DNA of 64,000 bases from CAVVST01 sp963750995 (GTDB lineage: Bacteria > Acidobacteriota > Vicinamibacteria > Vicinamibacterales > UBA2999). The notes beneath the pieces were generated by a model. It ran no database searches. It was given only the letters and a program-made list of their open reading frames with translations, and was not told the DNA's origin. The position numbers were made by a program, and so were the translations under genes. Numbering within the stretch: position 1 is the first letter of the stretch; each line of letters opens with the position of its first letter. The stretch covers positions 496,001 through 560,000 of the forward strand of contig CAVVST010000001.1 in the NCBI GenBank assembly GCA_963750995.1, read 5' to 3'. Positions 35,014 to 43,893 of the stretch are shown here, in pieces.

Positions 35014-35982
35014 ATGCCGCCTGATTTACTGGAGTTTGAAGAACCGGTCGGCGTGCTCCTGAAGGAGATCGAGGCGCTCTCGATGCTGCCGCAGACGCCG
35101 GAGCGCCAGCAGTCGATCGATCGCCTCAACCGGCGGATCGAGTCGATCCGCGGGCAGATCTACTCCCGGCTCACGCCCTGGCAGCGGGTGCTGGTCGCCC
35201 GGCACCCGAACCGGCCGACAGTGCTCGACTATGTCGATCGGATGTTCACTGAGTTCACCGAGATCAGCGGCGACCGCCGCTTCGCCGACGATCACGCGAT
35301 CGTCGCCGGCTTCGCCCGCTACAAGGGCGAGCCCGTGATGATCGTCGGGCACCACAAGGGCTCGGGCGGCGACACGAAGCAGAAGGTCTTCCGCAACTTC
35401 GGCTACGCGAAGCCGGAGGGGTACCGGAAGGCACTGCGGGCGATGAAGCTGGCGGAGAAGTTCAAGCGGCCGGTCGTCGCCTTCATCGACACGCCGGCGG
35501 CCTACCCCGGCGTGGAATCAGAGGAGCGAGGGATCTCGGAGGCGATTGCCTACAACCTGCGCGAGATGGCGGCGCTCGACGCGCCGATCGTGGTGGCCGT
35601 CCATGGCGAAGGAGGCAGCGGCGGAGCGCTCGGCCTGGCGATCGGCGATCGGATCCTGATGCACGAGTTCGCGATCTACAGTGTCATTCCGCCGGAAGGA
35701 TGCGCGGCCATCCTCTGGCGCGATTCCAATCGCAAGGTCGAAGCCGCGGAAGCGCTGAAGCTGACCGCGCCCGACCTGTTGCGGCTGGGCGTCATCGACG
35801 AAATCGTACCGGAGCCGGTCGGCGGCGCGCACACGAATCACGACCAGGCAGCGGCGATGTTCGACGCGGCGCTCGGACGCGCGCTGGCGTCGGTGTCGGC
35901 CGTGGACCCCGCCACGCGCCTTGACGCTCGCTACCGGAAGTTCCGCGCGATGGGCAACGTCGGCATCAGTGAACCTGAATGA
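35014..35982 (+). CDS. accA: Acetyl-CoA carboxylase carboxyltransferase subunit alpha
   Basis: 322 residues with an N-terminal helical segment (LEFEEPVGVLLKEIEAL) and the crotonase-fold carboxyltransferase core: RPTVLDYVDRMFTEFTEISGDRRFADD, GGDTKQKVFRNFGYAKPEGYRKALR, FIDTPAAYPGVESEERG, GEGGSGGALGLAIGDRILM and YSVIPPEGCAAILWRD. It transfers CO2 from biotin to acetyl-CoA with AccD; accD is not in the window. It probably forms an operon with dnaE, which ends 20 bases upstream. Confidence 0.97.
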   Translation: MPPDLLEFEEPVGVLLKEIEALSMLPQTPERQQSIDRLNRRIESIRGQIYSRLTPWQRVLVARHPNRPTVLDYVDRMFTEFTEISGDRRFADDHAIVAGFARYKGEPVMIVGHHKGSGGDTKQKVFRNFGYAKPEGYRKALRAMKLAEKFKRPVVAFIDTPAAYPGVESEERGISEAIAYNLREMAALDAPIVVAVHGEGGSGGALGLAIGDRILMHEFAIYSVIPPEGCAAILWRDSNRKVEAAEALKLTAPDLLRLGVIDEIVPEPVGGAHTNHDQAAAMFDAALGRALASVSAVDPATRLDARYRKFRAMGNVGISEPE

Positions 35983-35995
35983 AATCAGTCGTTCA

Positions 35996-36140
35996 CGCTT
36001 CGGGGTTCTCACTGCCCGGTTCGTGTTCACGTTTGGTTCCTGTTCTAGGTTCGATGTTCGGTCCGCCTGATGGCGGACGCTACGCGCGCCCCGAACCTGA
36101 ACACGAACCGAGACACCGAGAACTTAGAACAGTGAACGAC
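35996..36140. repeat. GGTTC mirror word-repeat and GTCCGCC hairpin
   Basis: The left side has degenerate tandem GGTTCGTGTTC/GGTTCCTGTTC words and the right side their reverse complements (GAACCTGAACACGAACC, GAACTTAGAACAG), forming a long imperfect hairpin. At its centre a perfect small hairpin GTCCGCC TGAT GGCGGAC occupies 36061-36078. It fills the gap between accA and recJ; no promoter is clear. Confidence 0.75.
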
Positions 36141-36148
36141 AGGCTCTT

Positions 36149-37870
36149 ATGACACCGCGGATCTGGCAGCCGGTCCCCTGCGACGACACGCAGGCGGATC
36201 TTGTCGCTCGCGAGCTGGGCATCTCGCCCATCACCGCCAGGCTGCTGTGCATCCGCGGGCTGGGCGAGCTCGATCGGGCCCGGCGGTTCCTCGCCCCGCG
36301 TCTGGACGACCTGCACGATCCCTTTCAGCTCGCTGACATGGCACCGGCGGTGGAGCGCATCCTCGGTGCGATCGCCCGCCGGGAGCGGATTGCGATCCAC
36401 GGCGATTACGACGTCGACGGCGTAACCTCGACTGTCATCCTCCGGCGCGCCCTGGAACTCCTGGGCGCCGACGTCGTCCACTTCATCCCCGAGCGGCTGC
36501 GCGACGGCTACGGCCTGCAGACACCGGCGCTCGATCGACTGCACGCCGATGGCGTGCGGCTCGTCATTTCCGTCGATTGCGGCATTCGGGCGGCTGACGC
36601 CGCGCGTCACGCCACGATGCTCGGCCTCGACCTGATTATCACTGACCATCACGAACCAGACGACGAGCTGCCGGCGGCTGTCGCGGTGATCAATCCGAAA
36701 CGCCGCGACTGCAGCTATCCCGACAAGAACCTGGCCGGCGTGGGCGTCGCGTTGAAGCTGGTGCAGGCGCTGTGCGCAAAGACCGGCCGAACGACGTGGC
36801 TGCCGGCGTTCGTCAAGATTGCGGCGATCGGGACGCTCGCCGACGTGGTCCCGCTGATCGGCGAAAACCGGATCATCGCCAAGCTGGGGCTCGAGATGCT
36901 CTCCACCGGCCGGCACAAGGTGGGTCTGCGGTCGCTGCTCGACGTCTGTGGGTTGACCGGGAAGGAGATCGACGGCTATCACATCGGCTTCGTCATCGGT
37001 CCGCGGGTGAACGCCGCCGGCCGCATGAGTACGCCGGACATCGCCGCCAGGCTGTTGCTCGCCTCCGACGAGATGATGGCCGACGAAGCGCGCGCGCTCG
37101 CGCAGCAGCTGGATTCCGAGAACCTCCGGCGTCAGAAGGAAGAGGCGGAGATCGTCGCTGAAGCGAAGAAAATCGTCGAGACCGACCTCGAGGTCGGCTC
37201 GCGGACGGTCATCGTCGTCGCCGGGGACGGATGGCACCGTGGCGTGATCGGGATCGTCGCGTCGAAGCTCGTGGACGCCTTCCATCGTCCAGCGATCGTC
37301 CTGTCGAAGGATGGCGACATCGCCCATGGTTCGTGCCGCAGCATCCCGTCGTTCAACATGCTGGCGGCGCTCGAATCGTGCGCGGACCTAATGACCAAGT
37401 TCGGTGGTCACAAGCAGGCTGCCGGCCTCACCCTCGAGTCGGCGCGCATCCGGGAGCTCCGGGCGCAAGTCAACGATTACGCCGACGGATGTCTACAGCC
37501 CGACGACCTGCGGCCCCGCCTCTGGATTGATGGTGCGCTGACATTCCGTTCGATCAGCCCGCAGGTCGCATCCGAGCTCTTCGCGCTGGCGCCGTTTGGC
37601 GCCGGTAACCCCAACCCGGTATTCCGCGCGAGCGGGGTCGAGGTGATAGACGGCCCGCGCCTGCTGAAGGAGCGCCACCTGAAGATGGCGTTCAAGCAGG
37701 ATGGCCGCGTGCTGCGGGGTATTGCCTGGCGCGCCGCCGACCGCGAGGCATTCGTCGCCGCCAACCGCGGCGCCATCGACCTCGCGTTCTCGCTCGAGCA
37801 GGACACCTGGAACGGCGAGCGCTATCTCCAGTTGTCGATCGCCGACTTCCGCGCGCCCGATTCGAACTAA
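36149..37870 (+). CDS. recJ: Single-stranded-DNA-specific exonuclease RecJ
   Basis: 573 residues. The DHH phosphoesterase motifs are present in order: HGDYDVDGVTSTVILRRAL, VDCGIRAADAAR, TDHHEPDDELP and the VNAAGRMSTPDIAARLLL region. The DHHA1 domain contains VAGDGWHRGVIGIVASKL and FGGHKQAAGLTL, and a C-terminal OB fold follows. RecJ degrades 5'-ended single strands in recombination and mismatch repair. It overlaps the convergent hydrolase gene by four bases. Confidence 0.96.
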   Translation: MTPRIWQPVPCDDTQADLVARELGISPITARLLCIRGLGELDRARRFLAPRLDDLHDPFQLADMAPAVERILGAIARRERIAIHGDYDVDGVTSTVILRRALELLGADVVHFIPERLRDGYGLQTPALDRLHADGVRLVISVDCGIRAADAARHATMLGLDLIITDHHEPDDELPAAVAVINPKRRDCSYPDKNLAGVGVALKLVQALCAKTGRTTWLPAFVKIAAIGTLADVVPLIGENRIIAKLGLEMLSTGRHKVGLRSLLDVCGLTGKEIDGYHIGFVIGPRVNAAGRMSTPDIAARLLLASDEMMADEARALAQQLDSENLRRQKEEAEIVAEAKKIVETDLEVGSRTVIVVAGDGWHRGVIGIVASKLVDAFHRPAIVLSKDGDIAHGSCRSIPSFNMLAALESCADLMTKFGGHKQAAGLTLESARIRELRAQVNDYADGCLQPDDLRPRLWIDGALTFRSISPQVASELFALAPFGAGNPNPVFRASGVEVIDGPRLLKERHLKMAFKQDGRVLRGIAWRAADREAFVAANRGAIDLAFSLEQDTWNGERYLQLSIADFRAPDSN

Positions 37871-38865
37871 CGGGTCAGCTGCATCTGCAGCAGCCCCGCG
37901 CGGCCGAGCACGCCGTACGGGTTGCCCAGCGTCTCCTGGATCTCGAAGTGGTTGTAGCCGTCGCCGACGAGCAGGGTTACCGGCTTGCCGGCCGCCTTGA
38001 CTGCTGCGGCAAAGTCCCGGTTCTGACGCTGGAATTCAGGTGTTTCGAGCGTGCCGTAGACGACCACGACCGGCGCCGAAAGATGCTCGAGATGGCGCTG
38101 TGAGCTGAGTGCCTCGATGACGCCGGGCGTGAAGGTCACATAGTTACTTCGAGCCGACAGGCTGACCGGGTGGAGGTCGTACATTCCGCTGCAGCACAAG
38201 CCGCCCTTGATGATGTCGACCGGCAGGCCGAAGTCCTTTTGCCAGTCGGTCGTCAGTGCGACGCCCGCCAGGTGCGCACCCGACGAGGTGCCGGAGATAT
38301 ACAGACGGCCGGAATCTCCGCCGAAGCTCGACGAGTTCGTGTAGACCCAGGCGATGGCGCGCCGGACCTGGTCGGCCATCACCGTCAGATCACCCTTGGT
38401 CTCCAGGACGTTGTTGAAATCCAGCGCGATGAAGTGGGCGCCGGCATCGACAAAGGTTTCGCTCATGTAGGCGACGTCGGCGGCGCGGCCTGCGCGCCAT
38501 GCGCCACCGTGGATGAAGACGTTCATCGGCGCGTCAGGACGTTTCGCGGCATAAAGATCGAGCGTTTCGATCTCCCTGCGGCCGTAGGCCAGACGCCGCG
38601 CCGGCCCGAGGCGCGCAATGGCTGCCGCGCTCTTCTGTGCGTTGCGCCGGTCGATTTCGGGTCGGTTTGGCGCCCAGGGCGCCTGGTCATACGAGACGTC
38701 GAGTTCTTCCTGGTCGTAGTCGAGAAAGACGATGGGACCCTTCGGCTTCGGCTGCACGCCGGGCGGCATGTGCGTTTGCATCGACTGCGCGGATACCCGC
38801 AGACCTGCAGCCAGCCCTGACGCCGCCGCCAGCGTGCTGCCGAGCAGCGCGCGCCGGGAGATCAT
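37867..38865 (-). CDS. Exported alpha/beta hydrolase (esterase/kynurenine-formamidase-like)
   Basis: 332 residues. The N-terminus (MISRRALLGSTLAAASGLAAG) resembles a Tat-type signal with RR. The alpha/beta hydrolase fold shows the oxyanion motif HGGAWRAG at 119-126 and the nucleophile elbow GTSSG with S194 at 192-196; the catalytic histidine is likely in GDGYNHFE near 310. The YGRREIETLDLY segment before HGG is shared with kynurenine formamidase-like and carboxylesterase-like enzymes. Substrate unknown; it lies alone between recJ and the lpt genes. Confidence 0.85.
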   Translation of the reverse strand: MISRRALLGSTLAAASGLAAGLRVSAQSMQTHMPPGVQPKPKGPIVFLDYDQEELDVSYDQAPWAPNRPEIDRRNAQKSAAAIARLGPARRLAYGRREIETLDLYAAKRPDAPMNVFIHGGAWRAGRAADVAYMSETFVDAGAHFIALDFNNVLETKGDLTVMADQVRRAIAWVYTNSSSFGGDSGRLYISGTSSGAHLAGVALTTDWQKDFGLPVDIIKGGLCCSGMYDLHPVSLSARSNYVTFTPGVIEALSSQRHLEHLSAPVVVVYGTLETPEFQRQNRDFAAAVKAAGKPVTLLVGDGYNHFEIQETLGNPYGVLGRAGLLQMQLTR

Positions 38866-38935
38866 CTCGCCGCCCTCGCTGGATCACATGCGTTCATGCG
38901 ACGAATGCTAGCACCGGCGGGGTAAGATCACTCGA

Positions 38936-41089
38936 ATGGCGAGGTGGCAAAAGCACGCCCGGTGGGGCCTTGCGGCCTTCGGAGTCGTGTTTGCGTTTGT
39001 CGTCTATGCGGCGATTGGCAAGCGGCCGACCGCGTCGGCGGTGCAGGCGCCGGCTCGTCTTGACGCCAAGGCCATTCTCGAGAGCGCCAACGCCAGATTC
39101 CAGCAGTACCTTGGCGAGCGCCAGGACTACGTCATCGAGGCGGAGCGGCAGCTGACCTACGAGGGAGGAGCAACCAAGTTCGTCAACGTCGTCATCAGGG
39201 TGAAGCAGCGGGAGGGACGCGACTTCGTCGTCTCCGGCCGCGAAGCGCAGGCGGGCGACAACCGTAAGGACCTCGAGGTCAGCGGCGACGTCAAGCTGAT
39301 CGCCAGCGACGGCTTTGTCGCGAACACTGATCGCGCCACCTTCAACCAGGACGATGCCACCGTTCGTGTGGCTGGGCCGGTGTCGTTTCAGAAGGGCCGG
39401 ATGTCTGGCTCCGGCGTTGGCATGACCTACAACCAGATGACCGACGTGCTCACCCTGGCGCAGCAGGCGCGCGTCGTGGTCGCCGGCAACACCGGGAAAC
39501 CTGTCAACGAGTTCAGCTCGGGGTCGGCCACACTGTCCAGGGTGGAGAACTATCTCGCGCTGGAGGGCGACGTTCACGCGCTCCGCGGCGACCAGGTGCT
39601 CGACGCCAACCAGGGACGCGCGTTGCTCTCGGAAGACGACGAGCACATCACGTTCATCGAGCTGCGCGGCGACTCGCAGGTGGCGGGCGGATCCGCGTTC
39701 GAGTCGATGACGGCGATCGACATCGATCTTGACTACACCGATGACGGGTCGATTCTCGAACGGGCGCAATTGACGGGCAACGGTGTCATCAAGATGGCCG
39801 GCGGGGAAGAGGGACCGGGACGCCAGTTCGCCGGGGACGTGCTGGAGCTCGCGTTTGCGCCGGACGCCTCGCTGACGAAAGCCGTGGGCCGCGGCAATGT
39901 CGTCGTGGATTTGCCCGCTTCGCCAGGCGCACCCGCCCGAAGTGTGCGCGCGCAGGCATTCGAGGCGACCGGCACGGCGGGCAAGGACCTGGATGCGGCC
40001 CGGTTCGACGACCAGGTCGAGTACCGGGAAGGCGCCGCCCCGGGGCGGGCGGCGCGGACGGCACGTTCCAACACGCTGCGAATCGCGCTGGCGGGTGACG
40101 AGGTAACGAGCGCGACGTTCACCGGCGCCGTGAAGTTCGAAGACCAGGGCTTGCAGGCGTCCGGTGCGCAAGGTGAGTACGACCCGGCCGAGGGTACGCT
40201 GAGGCTGTCGGGCACGGACGCCGGCGGCACCCCACGCGTGGCCGACGCGGAGATCGAGATTGAGGGCGCGGCTATCGACGTCACTCTCCAGGGACGGCGG
40301 ATGGCGGCGCGGGGAAACGTCCGGACGCTCCTGCGCCCGGGGGCGGCAAAGAACCGGCTCCCGGGCCTGCTGCAGCAGGGCCAGCCCGCCAACGCCAGCG
40401 CCAACACGCTCGAGTACGACGGCGATGCGGGGAAGGCCGTCTACACCGGGGCCGCGGCGCTGTGGCAGGGTGAAACCGCCATTCGCGGCAACACGATCGC
40501 CCTGGATCAAATCCGCGGCGATCTCGTCGCGACCGGCGCGGCCCGTTCGACGGTTGCGCTCGATACCGGCGCGTCCGTCGGGTCGGCCAACGAGATCCGG
40601 TATACCGACAGGGCGCGTACGCTGACGTACGAGAGTCCGCCTCCGCCGAAGCCGGTCGCGCCAGTCGCGGTCGTTCCGCCGGGCGCCGCCGCGCCGCGGG
40701 CCGTCGTGGGACCACCTGTTGCCCCGGTTCCCTACGTGCCCTCACGAATGAGCGGCGCGCAGGGCGACGTCACCGCCACGCGAATTGAGCTGGTGCTCGC
40801 AAGCAAGGGTTCGGTGCTCGATCGCCTCGAGGCATACGGGCTCGTCAGCGTGCGGGTCGATACGCGGATCGGGACCGCCGATCGGCTCACCTACTTCGCT
40901 GAAGACGGCCGTTACGTGATGACGGGAATCGCGACCGTACCGGTGAAGATCGTGGAGGAATGCCGCGAGACCATCGGCCGCACGGTGACCTTCTTCAAGT
41001 CCTCCGAACGCATCATCGTCGACGGCAACGAGGAAGTGCGCACGCAGTCGAAGCGCGGCGGACCGTGCCCGGCGCCGCCCGCGCGTTGA
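38936..41089 (+). CDS. LptC/LptA (OstA)-like lipopolysaccharide transport protein
   Basis: 717 residues with a single N-terminal helix (about 9-28) and then a long succession of beta-strands with repeated OstA-type motifs (ISGRE..VEVSGDVKLIASDGFVANTDRATFN; NEFSSGSATLSRVENYLALEGDV; YTGAAALWQGETAIRGNTI). A proline-alanine linker (PPPPKPVAPVAVVPPG) precedes a last OstA unit. The N-terminal anchor plus multiple jelly-roll units suggest LptC and LptA functions in one chain bridging the periplasm. It is translationally coupled to lptB by TGATG. Confidence 0.85.
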   Translation: MARWQKHARWGLAAFGVVFAFVVYAAIGKRPTASAVQAPARLDAKAILESANARFQQYLGERQDYVIEAERQLTYEGGATKFVNVVIRVKQREGRDFVVSGREAQAGDNRKDLEVSGDVKLIASDGFVANTDRATFNQDDATVRVAGPVSFQKGRMSGSGVGMTYNQMTDVLTLAQQARVVVAGNTGKPVNEFSSGSATLSRVENYLALEGDVHALRGDQVLDANQGRALLSEDDEHITFIELRGDSQVAGGSAFESMTAIDIDLDYTDDGSILERAQLTGNGVIKMAGGEEGPGRQFAGDVLELAFAPDASLTKAVGRGNVVVDLPASPGAPARSVRAQAFEATGTAGKDLDAARFDDQVEYREGAAPGRAARTARSNTLRIALAGDEVTSATFTGAVKFEDQGLQASGAQGEYDPAEGTLRLSGTDAGGTPRVADAEIEIEGAAIDVTLQGRRMAARGNVRTLLRPGAAKNRLPGLLQQGQPANASANTLEYDGDAGKAVYTGAAALWQGETAIRGNTIALDQIRGDLVATGAARSTVALDTGASVGSANEIRYTDRARTLTYESPPPPKPVAPVAVVPPGAAAPRAVVGPPVAPVPYVPSRMSGAQGDVTATRIELVLASKGSVLDRLEAYGLVSVRVDTRIGTADRLTYFAEDGRYVMTGIATVPVKIVEECRETIGRTVTFFKSSERIIVDGNEEVRTQSKRGGPCPAPPAR

Positions 41090-41814
41090 TGTCAACGCTC
41101 CAGACCCACGAGCTGACCAAGTCGTACGGCGGGCGCACGGTGGTGCGTGGCGTCAGCCTCGAAGTGGCCTCGGGGGAAGTCGTCGGTCTGCTCGGCCCGA
41201 ACGGTGCCGGAAAAACCACCACGTTCTACATGACGGTCGGCTTGACCGCCCCCGACGCGGGCCGGGTCGTCCTCAACGGGGAAGACGTCACCGACGATCC
41301 GATGTACGTCCGCGCCCGGAAGGGTATCGGCTACCTGCCCCAGGAGCCGTCCATTTTCCGGGGCCTGACCGTGGAGCAGAACATCATTGCCATTCTGGAA
41401 ACGCTCGATCTGACCGCGGCCGAGCGGCGCGCGCGGCTGGATGAACTGCTTGGCGAGCTGAACCTGACGCCGCTGGCCAAAGCCCCCGCCTATACGCTGT
41501 CGGGCGGCGAGCGGCGACGCGCGGAGATCACACGAGCGCTCGTGGTTTCACCTCGCTTCATGCTTCTGGACGAGCCGTTCGCGGGGATCGATCCGATCGC
41601 GGTGACCGATATTCAGAAAATCATCTTTCACCTGAAGACGCGCGGCATCGGTTTGTTGATCACGGACCACAACGTTCGTGAAACGCTGCGCATTACTGAC
41701 CGGGCATATATCGTGCACGATGGTGCAATCTTCAAGAGCGGCACGCCCGATTCGCTGGCGGCCGACGAGGACGTGCGCCGGATTTATCTGGGGACCGAGT
41801 TCCGCTTGGACTAA
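41089..41814 (+). CDS. lptB: Lipopolysaccharide export ABC ATPase LptB
   Basis: 241 residues from an ATG that overlaps the previous TGA. ABC motifs: Walker A GLLGPNGAGKTTTFYM, Q-loop YLPQEPSIFRGLTVEQN, signature LSGGERRRAEITRAL, Walker B FMLLDEPFAGIDPIAV and the H-loop ITDHNVRETL. The IDPIAV and DHNVRETL wording is specific to LptB. It powers LPS extraction together with LptF/LptG; a fused lptFG gene lies at the end of this window. Confidence 0.97.
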   Translation: MSTLQTHELTKSYGGRTVVRGVSLEVASGEVVGLLGPNGAGKTTTFYMTVGLTAPDAGRVVLNGEDVTDDPMYVRARKGIGYLPQEPSIFRGLTVEQNIIAILETLDLTAAERRARLDELLGELNLTPLAKAPAYTLSGGERRRAEITRALVVSPRFMLLDEPFAGIDPIAVTDIQKIIFHLKTRGIGLLITDHNVRETLRITDRAYIVHDGAIFKSGTPDSLAADEDVRRIYLGTEFRLD

Positions 41815-41856
41815 TATGTTTTTTGGTGCCAAGGAGCCGATACTGACCGTCTGATC

Positions 41857-43893
41857 ATGGCGATTTCGCAGAAGCTGCACACCAAACTCGTCCAGAAGCT
41901 GATTCTAACGCCATCGCTACAGCAGGCGATCAAGCTCCTGCCGATGTCAACGCTCGAGCTATCGGAACTGCTCAACCAGGAAATGGTCGAGAACCCGATG
42001 CTCGAAGAGGTGCCAACGGAAGAGCTGCAGCCGGTTGAGGCGGCTCAGGAAAAGCAGGAAGAGAAGCCCCCCGACAACAAGTCCGACACCTGGGACGACC
42101 AGGACTACGAGTACTTCTTCGGCGACTACCTGGACGACGGCTATCGGCCCAGGACGCCGACGGAGGTGAAGGAACTACCCCCGATCGAGAACACCCTCTC
42201 GACGGCCGCGTCGCTCTCCGACCACCTGCTGTGGCAGCTGTCCATGCAGACGGATGACGCGGTCGTCCGGGAGATCGGCGAGGCGATCATCGGCAACCTC
42301 GACGATGACGGCCAGCTCGTCGCCACCGTGGAAGAGCTGGCAGCGATGGGACCCTGGCCACTCGAGGACGTCGAGCGGTCGCTGAAGCTCATCCAGGGCT
42401 TCGATCCGATCGGCGTGGCCGCGCGCGACCTTCAGGAGTGCCTCCTGCTGCAGTTGCGGCATCTGGGCATGGGCGGGACGCCGGCGGAGAAGATCGTCAC
42501 CGAGCATATGCGGCTCCTGCAGAACCACCAGGTGCCGGAGCTGGCGCGGAAGCTCGGGATGTCGATCGACGATCTCAAGCAGCACATCGAGTTGATTCGG
42601 CACCTCGATCCGAAGCCGGGGAGCCGCTACAACCCCTCGCAGTCGCAGTACGTCATCCCCGACGTATACGTCGTCAAGGTCGAGGACCAGTACGTCGCGG
42701 TGCTGAACGAGGAAGGGCTGCCGCAGCTGCGGATCAGCCCGGTGTACCGGCGCCTGCTCGACAAGAGCGCGTCGGAGAACACCGACGAGACCCGCGCCTA
42801 CGTGAAAGACAAGTTCCGTTCGGCGCTCTGGCTGATCAAGTCGGTCGAGCAGCGCCAGAAGACGATTCACAAGGTCGCGACCAGCATCATCAATTTCCAG
42901 CGCGACTTCCTGGACCACGGGATCGAGTATCTCCGGCCGCTCGTGCTGCGCGACGTCGCCAACGACATCGGCATGCACGAATCGACGGTCAGCCGCGTCG
43001 TCACGAACAAGTACATGCACACGCCGCAGGGCGTGTTCGAAATGAAGTACTTCTTCCACAGCGGCATCAACAGCCAGTACGGCGAAGCGGTGTCGTCGGT
43101 CACCATCAAGCAGCGGATCCGGAAGATCATCGAGCAGGAGGATCCGCGGCGGCCGCTGAGCGATTCGAAGATCGTGAACATCCTGCAGCGCGAGGGTCTG
43201 GAGTTGGCGCGCCGCACCATTGCCAAGTACCGCGAAGAGCTGAAGATTCCAACGTCGAATCAGCGCAAAGTCCTGTACCAGGCGGATCCAAGGTCCGCTT
43301 CGACGGTCCACAACACCATGCGCCTCGAACTTACTGGACGACACGTCACGATTACGCCCGTCATGCGGAAGGCGGTCGAGCGGCGCCTGGCGCGCCTCGC
43401 GCGGCTGCTCAACGACAGCATCGTCTCGATACAGGTGGTGGTGTCCCGTGAGAAGTCGCGGACCCACGTCGACATGAGGCTTCATGCCCGCGGCGATCAT
43501 TTCCTCCAAGGCGCGGCCACCGGCCGCGACCTGGCGGCTGCGCTCGGCGCCGCCACCGAGAAGCTCGAGCACCAGGCGCAGAAGCTGAAGAGCAAGTGGA
43601 CCGAGCGGAAGCGCCAGGGCGTTTCGGCGGCAAAGGCGGGATCGGCGGCGTCGCGGCCCGAGCGTGCGCGACGCGAGTTTGCCACGGCCTCGCCCGGCGA
43701 GGACGGCGCCACGATCCGGATTGTCCGCGCCCGTCGTTACGCGGTGAAGCCGATGTCGGTTGACGAAGCCGCGCTCGAAGTCGCGGAAGGGCGCGATGCC
43801 TTCCTGGTCTTCAGGAACGCAATGACCGACACCATTAACGTCCTGTTCCGGCGTCCTGACGGTCATCTGGGCCTGATCGAGCCGGAGGCGTAG
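41857..43893 (+). CDS. Sigma-54 factor fused in frame to ribosome hibernation factor HPF
   Basis: 678 residues. Residues 1-470 are RpoN: region I (LHTKLVQKLILTPSLQQAIKLLPMSTLEL), the core-binding domain (RDLQECLLLQL, the HLDPKPG motif) and the DNA-binding C-terminus with RpoN box ARRTIAKYREELKIPTS. Instead of stopping after SNQRK, the frame continues through VLYQADPRSASTVHNT into MRLELTGRHVTITPVMRKAVERRL, a complete long-type HPF (residues about 488-678) with its C-terminal dimerisation/ribosome-binding domain (IVRARRYAVKPMSVDEA). The linker is encoded across a palindrome (43282-43298). Normally rpoN and hpf are neighbouring separate genes. An internal ATG at 43318 has no clear ribosome binding site. 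Confidence 0.92.
   Translation: MAISQKLHTKLVQKLILTPSLQQAIKLLPMSTLELSELLNQEMVENPMLEEVPTEELQPVEAAQEKQEEKPPDNKSDTWDDQDYEYFFGDYLDDGYRPRTPTEVKELPPIENTLSTAASLSDHLLWQLSMQTDDAVVREIGEAIIGNLDDDGQLVATVEELAAMGPWPLEDVERSLKLIQGFDPIGVAARDLQECLLLQLRHLGMGGTPAEKIVTEHMRLLQNHQVPELARKLGMSIDDLKQHIELIRHLDPKPGSRYNPSQSQYVIPDVYVVKVEDQYVAVLNEEGLPQLRISPVYRRLLDKSASENTDETRAYVKDKFRSALWLIKSVEQRQKTIHKVATSIINFQRDFLDHGIEYLRPLVLRDVANDIGMHESTVSRVVTNKYMHTPQGVFEMKYFFHSGINSQYGEAVSSVTIKQRIRKIIEQEDPRRPLSDSKIVNILQREGLELARRTIAKYREELKIPTSNQRKVLYQADPRSASTVHNTMRLELTGRHVTITPVMRKAVERRLARLARLLNDSIVSIQVVVSREKSRTHVDMRLHARGDHFLQGAATGRDLAAALGAATEKLEHQAQKLKSKWTERKRQGVSAAKAGSAASRPERARREFATASPGEDGATIRIVRARRYAVKPMSVDEAALEVAEGRDAFLVFRNAMTDTINVLFRRPDGHLGLIEPEA
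43282..43298. repeat. Palindrome at the rpoN-hpf junction
   Basis: GCGGATCCAAGGTCCGC is an inverted repeat of the GCGGACC/GGTCCGC class, with one mismatch in the arms. It lies exactly where the rpoN stop codon would be expected and is read in frame as part of the linker between the two domains. Confidence 0.75.

Noticed and set aside
38894..40510. 538-codon open frame opposite the LptC/A-like gene
   Set aside because: Shadow frame; the forward protein has an anchor and OstA repeats.
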